Shown in pieces: positions 1 to 8,030 of a stretch of 64,000 nt of DNA. A model generated the notes under the pieces. The model ran no database searches. It saw nothing but the letters and a program-made list of their open reading frames with translations, and was not told the origin of the DNA. The position numbers and the translations under genes were made by a program. Position 1 is the first letter of the stretch. Every line of letters begins with the position of its first letter. This DNA is from Parabacteroides distasonis. GTDB taxonomy: Bacteria; Bacteroidota; Bacteroidia; Bacteroidales; Tannerellaceae. Location of the stretch: the NCBI GenBank assembly GCA_021531385.1, contig JAFBIR010000002.1:124001-188000 (forward strand). Reading direction: 5' to 3'.

Positions 1-78
1 ACCGCATTTCTTGCTCGTCTGCTAGACAAAGGCAATACTTTTTAAGGCTCTAAATCCGCTTTTTCAAACAGTTTGTGT

Positions 79-86
79 TACATTTG
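79..86 (+). promoter_or_regulatory. -7 promoter element for DUF5606 gene
   Basis: TACATTTG matches the Bacteroidetes primary sigma factor -7 consensus TAnnTTTG. It lies about 60 bases before the chosen start at 145, so transcription would begin near 93. This is also a reason to reject the longer reading frame that opens at 73. No clear -33 element is visible. Confidence 0.55.
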
Positions 87-144
87 CACCATAGATATTA
101 CACAAACGTATTTTACTAAACATCAAAGAAAGAAGAGAATTGTT

Positions 145-573
145 ATGTTGAAGACGATTTTGTCGATTACAGGGAAGCCGGGTTTGTATAGGCTGGTATC
201 CCATGCGAAGAATATGCTGATCGTGGAATCACTCGCAGACAAGCGGAGAGTACCTGCTTATGCGAAGGATAAAGTAATCTCACTGGGAGATATTGCCATG
301 TACACCACCGACACAGAAGTGCCCTTGCATGAGGTACTCACAAACATGAAGAATAAGGAAAATAGCAATCCGACAGCCCTCTCTCCCACCAAGGCTACTA
401 CAGAGGAGTTACGCAACTATTTAGCTGAAGTATTGCCCAACTACGATCGCGACCGTGTTTATCCGAGCGATATTCGCAAATTGATCTCTTGGTATAATAT
501 TTTGGTCAAGGCTGGTATCACGGAGTTCACTCCGACAGAGGAGGCTCCCGCAGCAGAACAAAACGAGGAATAA
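145..573 (+). CDS. DUF5606 family protein
   Basis: A 142-residue cytoplasmic protein with no signal peptide or membrane segment. Residues 1-70 form a compact domain beginning MLKTILSITGKPGLYRL, residues 85-125 look helical, and the C-terminus is an acidic, Ala/Glu-rich tail. This matches the DUF5606 family, a small conserved Bacteroidetes protein of unknown function. I chose the ATG at 145 because the longer frame from 73 begins inside the predicted promoter and adds 24 residues of unlikely composition. It stands alone, with its own promoter and a strong terminator at 590. No biochemical role can be assigned from sequence. Confidence 0.8.
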   Translation: MLKTILSITGKPGLYRLVSHAKNMLIVESLADKRRVPAYAKDKVISLGDIAMYTTDTEVPLHEVLTNMKNKENSNPTALSPTKATTEELRNYLAEVLPNYDRDRVYPSDIRKLISWYNILVKAGITEFTPTEEAPAAEQNEE

Positions 574-589
574 TATTGAAATCATTGTA

Positions 590-627
590 GTAGAGACGTA
601 GCATCATGCTACGTCTCTACTTTTTAT
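590..627 (+). terminator. Rho-independent terminator after DUF5606 gene
   Basis: A perfect 14-bp inverted repeat (590-603 with 607-620) has a three-base loop and is followed by TTTTTATTT. It ends the + strand gene at 573. It also sits just beyond the stop of the convergent lipoprotein gene at 628, so it may act on both strands. Confidence 0.85.
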
Positions 628-1980
628 TTAATCTTCAATAACCCGAAGGATATCGAAACAGAAACCTTTCGAGAGCTGAAGACCCATAGTCACTTCACCC
701 GTCGGAATATCGTAGATATAGATGCGAGGATTATCCGTCTCACCTTCACCTTCCGTACAACCGATATAGGCCTTATCACCGACAACCACACTACGTTGCG
801 AGAAGCGACCTCCACAATAGGGCAGATCAACGCCTGAACAGCTCACCCGCTTCCGTTCGCCGGTAGCCAAGTCGATGATTGTATAGAAGTGGCTAACACT
901 ATCAATCTTCACACCTTTGCTGTTGTCACGAGAATAAGCCAATGCCTTGCCATTCGCCAAATACTGAATGGTCAGCAATTTACCCTCTGGATTTGGGAAA
1001 CCATTGTAGGCGGTATCAAAAGTGGTCTTGTCCGCATCCATACGCAGCAGCACACCCGTCTCATCGCCATTGATGGTCTTTAAGCAAGCCATATAGAGGT
1101 TGCCACTCTCATCATACATCACCGTGTTCTGCATCAACTCGCCATAGGCACTGGCGGCACATTCCTCAGCTAAAGCGGGATCCACATCGTGAATCTCTTG
1201 CACCTGCATCGTAACCGGATCAATCACGGCCACATGGAACGTAGAAGTAGCAGACTCCGTCAAACCTGCGGCAATCTTGCCATTGTAGAAATAGAACAGT
1301 TTGCCATCTGTCTGCCGATAGGTCAAGATACCTGAGGTAGAAAGCGCAGAGGCTCCTTCTGGCATCGGGATATCCAACGTTCCCTCAGCTGCGATACTCA
1401 ACGACTCACCACCATCGTTCAGCTTGGACCAATAAACAATCTTGTGATCAGAGTCGGTACCGACCACCACCAGCGTAGCGTCATCCAACCATGCGTGGGT
1501 GTATTTACGAGCAAAATAGGTATTGCCCAAGAAAGGAACCTCTGCAATCTTCTGTGCGATCTCATCACCATCTGCATCCTTCACAATCTGGAATTTCACG
1601 AACCGATCAGCCGGAGACTGCGGTACTTGATAATAATACTTGCCCTTCACGATGCTCTCCATCGTATAATCCTGCGTAATATCCAGACCTTTACCCGTAA
1701 AATCCACCATCGGTTGATCGGAGGTCAATGCACTCACACTGCGCACGAACGTACCATTCTTATTCTGCGACATACCACCATGTTTTACCGCACAAACAAA
1801 GAGATCAAAATGGTAAGTAGCTGTGGGGGTTGGTTCCGGTTCCTCAGGAGTCACTGGTTGCTCAGGCTCTTCGGGAGTCACAGGTGGAGTCACCACAGGA
1901 TCATCGTCTGAACAGGCCGTAAACGCAACGGCCATACAAGAGGCCATAAAGGCACTCATCATTAACTTTAATACTTTCAT
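628..1980 (-). CDS. DUF4374-like (XusB-type) surface lipoprotein, B12-riboswitch operon
   Basis: A 450-residue lipoprotein. The signal peptide ends at lipobox FTAC (Cys23) and the mature protein begins CSDDD, the Bacteroides lipoprotein export signal for surface exposure. A Pro/Glu-rich linker (about 28-52) leads into repeated beta-strand segments, consistent with a beta-propeller. The last 150 residues align by eye, block by block, with the lipoprotein at 31567-32979 (for example TTFDTAYNGF with SEFDSSYGAF, and RIYIYDIPTGEV with TIYKIDPKTATA), so I place it in the same DUF4374/XusB-like family. The gene follows the TonB receptor by 10 bases under one cobalamin riboswitch. By analogy with XusB and with the B12-binding propeller BtuG, it probably captures a corrinoid for the receptor; that is inference. 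The start at 1980 was chosen over 2028 because it begins the signal peptide directly. Confidence 0.75.
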   Translation of the reverse strand: MKVLKLMMSAFMASCMAVAFTACSDDDPVVTPPVTPEEPEQPVTPEEPEPTPTATYHFDLFVCAVKHGGMSQNKNGTFVRSVSALTSDQPMVDFTGKGLDITQDYTMESIVKGKYYYQVPQSPADRFVKFQIVKDADGDEIAQKIAEVPFLGNTYFARKYTHAWLDDATLVVVGTDSDHKIVYWSKLNDGGESLSIAAEGTLDIPMPEGASALSTSGILTYRQTDGKLFYFYNGKIAAGLTESATSTFHVAVIDPVTMQVQEIHDVDPALAEECAASAYGELMQNTVMYDESGNLYMACLKTINGDETGVLLRMDADKTTFDTAYNGFPNPEGKLLTIQYLANGKALAYSRDNSKGVKIDSVSHFYTIIDLATGERKRVSCSGVDLPYCGGRFSQRSVVVGDKAYIGCTEGEGETDNPRIYIYDIPTGEVTMGLQLSKGFCFDILRVIED

Positions 1981-1990
1981 ATTTTTTGAT

Positions 1991-4351
1991 TTATTGAATG
2001 AATAGTCTAAACTTCGCAAAGAAGGCACGACCCGGCTTTTGCAGCATATAATTATCGTAGGCCATCTTGTCGAACAGATTGGTACATTGCAACGAGAAGT
2101 TGTAACGTCCGTCCTTCCAAGAATAGAGCAACCCCACGTTCGAAAGATTCTGGGTCGGCACGCGAGCCTTTGTCTTAGAGGAGCCGTATGCCTCCCACGT
2201 CAGGTAGAACCAATGCACCCACTGATACTCATAGCTTAACCGAAGGCGATCAGAAGGCAACCACATATTCTTGAAGGTATAGGAGGCTTCCGCATTGATG
2301 AACGACCACGGTTTATTGGGCGTACGGTTGTGATAAGTCACGGAGGGCTTGCCATCCTGTTTGTAGCGTCGTTGATCCCGAGCGTCTTGATAGCTGGCAT
2401 TGACCATCAGATGCAGCTTGTCCGACCAATCATAACGCAACTCACCCTCTACCCCTTTAATATGTACCGCATCCACATTCTCATACTGCATCATGCCCTC
2501 CTGCTGGGAGACCGTAGCTTGGATGTAATCGTCAACCAATCGCAAGAAACCACTCCCCTCATAATACAGTATATGTCCCGGAGCCATGCGGATCGTGCCA
2601 TACAGACCCAAATTGAAATTGTCACTGCGCTCGGGTTGCAACGCTACGTTGGGATAGATGGTCGCACCGTTACCCAACAGCTCTTGGGAGAGTGGCAGAC
2701 GTACACTATGCTCATACGAGAGCTTCCATGACGACCAAGGTTTCCACGTAAACCGTGAGCCTAAACCGCCGCCCCAATAGAGGTGTGTATCGCTCGGTTT
2801 GACCGTAGCAGATCCCGTGATAGAGGAAAGCTCCGTCTGCTCTACCTTTAAGTGATTGATATAGTCTTTGAGGAAAAAGACATTATTCAGCCGATCCGAC
2901 AGGAACGACTGCGTATAGGAGAGTCCGATCACATGCTTCACCAACGCATCGTTCGTCGGCACATAGGTCTCATCCACCTCATCCAATTGCTTATTCCCTG
3001 TCCGATTCAACAGGTAGTTGAGGCTAAAGGCATGTTTATCGTTCAGGGCATACGTCAGATTCACCCTCGACATCGTCAGCGGGCGCTCATAATGACGCCA
3101 TGAGCGACCTCGTCCACGTATCTCACTGAACGAACCGTTAATATAGGTGCCATCCCAATAATATTTGCGATAGGTTGTGTCGATCGTCTCCGAATAATCC
3201 CACGTCTGCGAGAGCAACGCCTGCAATGAGAGGCGCTCCACAAACAGGTTCTGTTTCTGATAGCGAGCCGAGATGGAGGCGGCATGGCTATTGCGTTCCG
3301 CCATACCATACACCCAAGTCTGCACCGATCCCGTCTGCAACTCCTTATTGACCAATGAGTAAGAACCCGAAATAAAGAAGGCATCCGCCCACGACTTATC
3401 GGTCACACCCACCTCTAACTGTCCTAAGAGCGAGAGGTAATCGTCATGGAAACGGCGGCAATCGGTCGTGATAAAACCAGTCTTATCGGCGTTGCGCACC
3501 TCTACCCCTTTCATCAGATAGTCATTCTTCGAATAGTTCACGCCAATGGTGGGCTTCACGATCAATCCGCTCTTTGGCTCCACAAACTGCGCATTCAAAT
3601 CGGCCCGATGCGTATGGAAAGAGCCGATGCCATAAGAGACATCCAAGTAATTTCGTTTGCTCTGGTTGGTGATGATATTGATCGCACCACCCAAGGCATC
3701 ATCGCCCAAACTGGCAGGAACCACCCCTTTGTAAATCTCGATGCGCTCAATCAAATTCACGGGCAAATTTGCCAAAGAAACACCCGTACCTTTCGTCGAG
3801 AGCGGAACACCGTCAATAAAGTAACGCACCGAATTGCCAGACATACCATTGATAGAGAGGTCGAAATCAGAACCCACTCCACCCTCTTCTCGCACACGAA
3901 TACCCGTCGTACGGTTCACCATCTCATTCAAGTTACCTACGGAATTGATCAGCGGCTTGACATCCAAGGCATTTACAGCAAAGGCACCCTCACGAATCTG
4001 TTGGCTCTTCGATTTACCCAACACCTCCACCACATTCAGCGAGACGCTACTCTCCTTCAATCGGAAATCTTGTCGTTTATTGCCATGGAGCGTCACTTTC
4101 ATCTTCACTGACTCATACCCCACCGTAGAAACTACCAAGGTATAAGTTCCCTCTTTCAAGGTCAGTTGGTAATGCCCCTGCTCATCCGAGTAGGTACCTA
4201 ATGCAGTGTTCTCTACCGCAATAGTCGCCATGGGCAGAGGAGTTTTCTCCTCATCCAATACCCTTCCGGAGAGGATGTACTTCGTCTGCGCTACCACAGA
4301 AAGGCAGCTCAAACAACTTATAACCCATACGATACGTAAGAAAAATCTCAT
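1991..4351 (-). CDS. TonB-dependent outer-membrane receptor under cobalamin riboswitch
   Basis: A 786-residue outer-membrane receptor. It has a signal peptide (MRFFLRIVWVISC...VVAQ), a carboxypeptidase-regulatory-like beta domain at about 25-105 (SGRVLDEEKTPLPMATI, DEQGHYQL), a plug domain at about 115-235 (RVREEGGVGSDF, IERIEIYKGVVPASLGDDALGG) and a 22-strand type barrel ending in YNFSLQCTNLFD...KFRLFIQ. It is a clear paralogue of the receptor at 33043-35499. The upstream cobalamin riboswitch indicates a corrinoid or cobalamin-related ligand, so functionally it is BtuB-like, although its closest relative in this window is XusA-like. ATG 4351 follows AAAGAGATAAG; starts at 4372 or 4378 are possible. 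It is co-transcribed with the lipoprotein gene downstream. No btuCDF genes are in the window. Confidence 0.85.
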   Translation of the reverse strand: MRFFLRIVWVISCLSCLSVVAQTKYILSGRVLDEEKTPLPMATIAVENTALGTYSDEQGHYQLTLKEGTYTLVVSTVGYESVKMKVTLHGNKRQDFRLKESSVSLNVVEVLGKSKSQQIREGAFAVNALDVKPLINSVGNLNEMVNRTTGIRVREEGGVGSDFDLSINGMSGNSVRYFIDGVPLSTKGTGVSLANLPVNLIERIEIYKGVVPASLGDDALGGAINIITNQSKRNYLDVSYGIGSFHTHRADLNAQFVEPKSGLIVKPTIGVNYSKNDYLMKGVEVRNADKTGFITTDCRRFHDDYLSLLGQLEVGVTDKSWADAFFISGSYSLVNKELQTGSVQTWVYGMAERNSHAASISARYQKQNLFVERLSLQALLSQTWDYSETIDTTYRKYYWDGTYINGSFSEIRGRGRSWRHYERPLTMSRVNLTYALNDKHAFSLNYLLNRTGNKQLDEVDETYVPTNDALVKHVIGLSYTQSFLSDRLNNVFFLKDYINHLKVEQTELSSITGSATVKPSDTHLYWGGGLGSRFTWKPWSSWKLSYEHSVRLPLSQELLGNGATIYPNVALQPERSDNFNLGLYGTIRMAPGHILYYEGSGFLRLVDDYIQATVSQQEGMMQYENVDAVHIKGVEGELRYDWSDKLHLMVNASYQDARDQRRYKQDGKPSVTYHNRTPNKPWSFINAEASYTFKNMWLPSDRLRLSYEYQWVHWFYLTWEAYGSSKTKARVPTQNLSNVGLLYSWKDGRYNFSLQCTNLFDKMAYDNYMLQKPGRAFFAKFRLFIQ

Positions 4352-4567
4352 CTTATCTCTTTTGTTCGTCATTCTCACCGTTTACTCCCGATGACAAGAG
4401 ACAAACAAAAGACTTAATCGCCTCGCTCTTCGAGCTTCGCCTATTGAGGAGTTGGGAGTTATATGTTAGGAATTTCACAAGTCCTCATTCCTAAATTCAC
4501 AATCCTACTCTATAGAAGTCCTAAGTTTTGTTGCTCTATATCCCGAAAGCAAGTAAAACTATTCTCC
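4352..4567 (-). other. Leader between cobalamin aptamer and receptor gene
   Basis: This non-coding stretch separates the B12 aptamer from the receptor start. On the transcribed (minus) strand it contains an inverted repeat TTAGGAAT/ATTCCTAA (4466-4494) and a GCTC-GAA-GAGC hairpin (4425-4435). These are candidates for the expression platform, but no hairpin with a strong U tract is obvious, so translational control is as likely as attenuation. I see no gene here. Confidence 0.4.
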
Positions 4568-4745
4568 ATTTATGGCAGGTCTTCTGACTTGTCCCATTCC
4601 CGACCGCCTTCCCAAGGGTAATCCCCTCAGTGGCAAAGATTATCGGAAATATCCACGGAACTTACAGCAGCGGGTCTGTCCAGGACTCTCACCTGATTCC
4701 CTTTTCATCACCTACCCCCTTGTGGGAGGTATCGTGAGCCATAAA
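4568..4745 (-). ncRNA. Cobalamin riboswitch
   Basis: Read on the minus strand the segment shows the conserved cobalamin aptamer blocks in order: GGGAATCAGGTGAGAGTCC, CAGACCCGCTGCTGTAA, the core GCCACTG (complement of 4628-4634), TGGGAAGG and the B12 box AGTCAGAAGACCTGCC (complement of 4574-4589). It begins just after a -7 element and controls the TonB receptor/lipoprotein operon at 4351-628. Adenosyl- or methylcobalamin binding is expected to repress expression. Confidence 0.93.
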
Positions 4746-4751
4746 CCGTTG

Positions 4752-4759
4752 CAAAGGTA
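4752..4759 (-). promoter_or_regulatory. -7 promoter element of riboswitch operon
   Basis: On the minus strand this reads TACCTTTG, matching TAnnTTTG. Transcription would start near 4745, exactly at the 5' edge of the cobalamin aptamer. It is divergent from the promoter at 4804. Confidence 0.65.
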
Positions 4760-4803
4760 TATGCTTTTTCTTAAACACTCAGCACTTGTATCAAAAAAAA
4801 GCG

Positions 4804-4811
4804 TAGCTTTG
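4804..4811 (+). promoter_or_regulatory. -7 promoter element of phosphoesterase/flippase block
   Basis: TAGCTTTG matches TAnnTTTG and lies about 35 bases before the phosphoesterase ATG at 4845. It probably drives the + strand genes up to 10397, since the following intergenic gaps are short. Confidence 0.55.
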
Positions 4812-4844
4812 CATGCAAAATCAATATAGCAATTATTTAAGATC

Positions 4845-6101
4845 ATGAATAAACACTCTTGGGGCATTTACTTATTGCTAACCTTGCTTTGGGTCTGTTA
4901 TGGATGCGAAGACACTTTAGATGGGTTAACCTTGCGAAGTGACCAAAACGAACGTTTTTACTGGGAAAATAATGCGGCAGCTTCCGCACGCATCGCTAAA
5001 ATAATGTATAACGAATCAAACGGATCACACACCGAACGGTTCAAAATTGTCCATGTTTCCGACGTACATATTTCTTCCTGGTCTCACAGCAATCACTACA
5101 TGCTCCCGATCAATCTACGACAATCTGTGCAATTTGCCAACCAACAAGAATTACGTATCAATGCGATGGCAGTCACAGGAGATTTTATTTCCTACGGGAA
5201 GAAAGATGAGGCCAAAACCTACATGGAAGCTTTTGCAAGATTCTTACAGCAAGACAACTATATCCCCTATGTCATCTGTACGGGCAATCACGACAGCAAT
5301 ATAGGAGCCGCAGAAGATCGAAGCCCGATTATGTCCACATTACTATACAAACCAGAAATCACAAACTTATTGTTTACGAATAATCAAAACACTTACCAAC
5401 GTACCCCCAATGAGAATTACTATTACAAGGATTTTTCCAACCCACAAGGCGGTACAATACGAATAATCGCATTGGATATGATTGACCAGCCAAATAATGA
5501 GTATAATACACTCAATTACGCTCACTACAGCCAAGAACAAATAGACTGGCTTAGTAATGTGGCCTTGAAAGAGGGTATGACCTCATCACACAGCATAATC
5601 ATTTTGAACCACTATCCATTCCAACCCCATGACTCAGGGGCCAGCACTTATCTTTGCGATGGAGATTATGTACACCCCTGGTACATGATTCCTGAGATTG
5701 TGGAAGCATTTCGCGGACACACAACACTGACTAAAACTTATCCCAATCAATTTGGAGGAGAAGATATTTTCGTTAATGCAGACTTCACAAATAATACCGC
5801 AGAGTTTATTTGTTATTTAGGTGGGCACATTCATGCCAACGCCTATTTTGAGATCCAAGGACTTAGCAATGAGCAGACAGATCTGCCCAAACAAAAAATG
5901 ATCATTTGCACCAATCAAGCCCCCAGTGAAGTAGGTACTGTTTACAATCGAGTAAAACGTGAGGAGGATAGTTTATCCAGTAACAGCTTCTGCATCCATG
6001 CGATAGATACCCAAGAACATAAAATTTACATCACCTATTTTGGTGCCTTTCAGCCAGAAGGTGAAATCAACTATCCTGATATTCATGAGCTTACTTATTA
6101 A
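4845..6101 (+). CDS. Calcineurin-like metallophosphoesterase lipoprotein
   Basis: A 418-residue protein with an N-terminal hydrophobic signal ending at CYGC (Cys21) and then acidic residues (EDTLDG), consistent with a lipoprotein that may be surface exported. The catalytic domain has the full set of calcineurin-type metal motifs: SDVH (Asp73, His75), GDF (Asp113), GNHD (Asn148, His149), LNHYPF, and GGHIH near residue 330. It should hydrolyse phosphomono- or diesters outside the cytoplasm. The substrate is unknown. It opens a polysaccharide block containing a nucleotidyltransferase fusion, so a role in trimming a phospho-linked substituent is conceivable but only inferred. Confidence 0.8.
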   Translation: MNKHSWGIYLLLTLLWVCYGCEDTLDGLTLRSDQNERFYWENNAAASARIAKIMYNESNGSHTERFKIVHVSDVHISSWSHSNHYMLPINLRQSVQFANQQELRINAMAVTGDFISYGKKDEAKTYMEAFARFLQQDNYIPYVICTGNHDSNIGAAEDRSPIMSTLLYKPEITNLLFTNNQNTYQRTPNENYYYKDFSNPQGGTIRIIALDMIDQPNNEYNTLNYAHYSQEQIDWLSNVALKEGMTSSHSIIILNHYPFQPHDSGASTYLCDGDYVHPWYMIPEIVEAFRGHTTLTKTYPNQFGGEDIFVNADFTNNTAEFICYLGGHIHANAYFEIQGLSNEQTDLPKQKMIICTNQAPSEVGTVYNRVKREEDSLSSNSFCIHAIDTQEHKIYITYFGAFQPEGEINYPDIHELTY

Positions 6102-6208
6102 CTCAACACGGACACAATAAAACTAACAAATGCAGCGTTTTTCATTACAAGTTCATCCTTTATGAGGACGTAGCAGCAAGTTATGTGTTTTACATAAAAG
6201 AAAAAAGT

Positions 6209-8026
6209 ATGCAGGCAATTATATTAGCGGCGGGCATGGGCAAACGACTCGGTGAGTTGACCCAAAACAACACAAAATGTATGGTCAAGGTTCATCAGCA
6301 AACCTTGATTGAACGGATGCTTGCCCAATTATGTCGATTGAACTTAGAAAGAATCATCCTCGTCATAGGCTATAAGGGTGAGAAAGTAAAAGAATTGGTC
6401 GGTAATAAGATTGGTCATACACCTATCCTCTATATTGAGAATCCTGTGTATGATAAGACCAACAATATCTATTCACTCTATTTAGCGAAGAATTATCTCA
6501 TTGAAGATGAGACATTGTTGCTTGAGTCAGACCTGATCTTCTCTGATTCAATCCTCACCAAACTGATTAACAACCCCTATCCTAACTTAGCTGTTGTAGC
6601 CAAATATCAGAGTTGGATGGATGGAACCGTTGTACGTTTGGACGAGGAAAACAACATCTTGAATTTCATTTCTAAAAAAGCTTTCCAATTCAACCAGAAG
6701 GACTCCTATTTCAAAACAGTCAACATTTACAAATTCAGTAAAGAGTTCTCCATGGGTAAATATGTACCTTTCTTAGAAGCCTATTGCAAAGCATTGGGTA
6801 ACAATGAATACTATGAACAGGTGCTAAAAGTTATCTCACTATTAGATAAGCCAGACTTGAAAGCATTAGTCATAGATGAAGAGAAATGGTATGAGATTGA
6901 TGACCAGCAGGATTTAAACAATGCCGAGGCACTCTTTGCGGAGGGCAAGGAAGCGCTTTCTCTGTATGGAAAACGCTATGGCGGCTATTGGCGTTTCCCC
7001 ATGATGTTGGATTTCTGCTATCTGGTCAATCCCTATTTCCCAACGATACGCATGAAAGATGAGATGCGTTCTAACTTTGATACCTTATTGACTGAATATC
7101 CATCAGGTATGCAAGTCCATACGCAATTGGCTGCTCGATATACCGATATCTCCTCAGAACAAATCGTTGTAGGCAATGGTGCTGCGGAGTTGATAAATGC
7201 CTATATGCACCTATCAGCTGAAAGGATGACAGGAGTTTGCCTTCCTACATTTGAGGAATACCCCAATCGATTACCCAAAGACAAGTTAGTGTTTTTTAAG
7301 CCAGACAATAAAGACTTTTCATATACCAGTTCAGATCTCATTGCCTACTTTGACAACACGCCAATCGAGCAACTAATCATTATCAATCCCGATAACCCTT
7401 CGGGCAACCTGCTTTCCAAAGCAGAGTTATTGACGTTGCTTGAGTGGAGTAAGCAGAAAGGCATACAACTACTCATCGATGAGTCATTCCTCGATTTTGC
7501 GCGCAAGGATGATAGTTATTCGCTGTTCAACAAAGAGCTATTAAGACAGAATCCTCATCTGGTCGTCGTAAAAAGTATCTCTAAATCGTTTGGTGTCCCA
7601 GGATTACGTTTAGGCTTCTTGGCTACAGGGAATCAACAGCTCATTCAACAACTCAGAAAAGAGATATCCATTTGGAATATCAACTCCTTCGCTGAGTTCT
7701 ACATGCAGATCTTTATCAAATACAGGGAGGACTATCAAAAGGCTCGCATCAAATTCATTGAAGAGCGAGAACGTTTTTTCCAGTGTTTAAAACATATTCA
7801 CTATCTACGTGTCATACCCTCTGCTGCCAACTATTTCCTCTGCGAAGTCTCTGGGAAATACACTGCCGAGGAAATATGTAGCATCCTCTTAGCCGAACAT
7901 AATATCCTTCTGAAGAATTGCAGTACAAAGGCTGGATTTAATCAAGCTCAATATATCCGTATTGCCATTCGAAATCAAAAAGATAACGATAAACTAATCT
8001 CAGCATTAGCTTCATTAAACGATTAG
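6209..8026 (+). CDS. Fusion: sugar/choline-type nucleotidyltransferase + PLP aminotransferase/decarboxylase
   Basis: A 605-residue two-domain enzyme. Residues 1-240 are a nucleotidyltransferase with signature LAAGMGKRL (Lys12, Arg13), Lys27, a metal-binding Asp108 (ESDL) and Asp231/232, most like LicC-type CTP:phosphocholine cytidylyltransferases. Residues 255-605 are a fold-type I PLP enzyme of the HisC/CobD group: VGNGAAELI, NPDNPSG (Asn396), LLIDESF (Asp424), Schiff-base Lys459 in SISKSFGVPGLRLG, and a phosphate/carboxylate-binding Arg588. The CobD group includes phospho-amino acid decarboxylases, so it might make and CDP-activate an amino-alcohol phosphate. Substrates cannot be read from sequence. 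The ATG at 6209 starts directly at the nucleotidyltransferase. The next gene follows 4 bases after the stop. LicD at 17273 is a plausible user of the product. Confidence 0.8.
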   Translation: MQAIILAAGMGKRLGELTQNNTKCMVKVHQQTLIERMLAQLCRLNLERIILVIGYKGEKVKELVGNKIGHTPILYIENPVYDKTNNIYSLYLAKNYLIEDETLLLESDLIFSDSILTKLINNPYPNLAVVAKYQSWMDGTVVRLDEENNILNFISKKAFQFNQKDSYFKTVNIYKFSKEFSMGKYVPFLEAYCKALGNNEYYEQVLKVISLLDKPDLKALVIDEEKWYEIDDQQDLNNAEALFAEGKEALSLYGKRYGGYWRFPMMLDFCYLVNPYFPTIRMKDEMRSNFDTLLTEYPSGMQVHTQLAARYTDISSEQIVVGNGAAELINAYMHLSAERMTGVCLPTFEEYPNRLPKDKLVFFKPDNKDFSYTSSDLIAYFDNTPIEQLIIINPDNPSGNLLSKAELLTLLEWSKQKGIQLLIDESFLDFARKDDSYSLFNKELLRQNPHLVVVKSISKSFGVPGLRLGFLATGNQQLIQQLRKEISIWNINSFAEFYMQIFIKYREDYQKARIKFIEERERFFQCLKHIHYLRVIPSAANYFLCEVSGKYTAEEICSILLAEHNILLKNCSTKAGFNQAQYIRIAIRNQKDNDKLISALASLND

Positions 8027-8030
8027 TATT

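Noticed and set aside
3446-4111. 221-residue open frame on the + strand
   Set aside because: Antisense to the TonB receptor gene; low-complexity shadow with no family match that I recognise.
4572-4829. 85-residue open frame on the + strand
   Set aside because: It is the reverse strand of the cobalamin aptamer, whose conserved blocks explain the sequence.
6209-8026. Phosphonate cytidylyltransferase/AEP transaminase (PntC-type) fusion
   Set aside because: The PLP domain has HisC/CobD-type motifs (SISKSFGVPGLRLG) and not those of the AEP transaminase group, and no phosphoenolpyruvate mutase gene is nearby.
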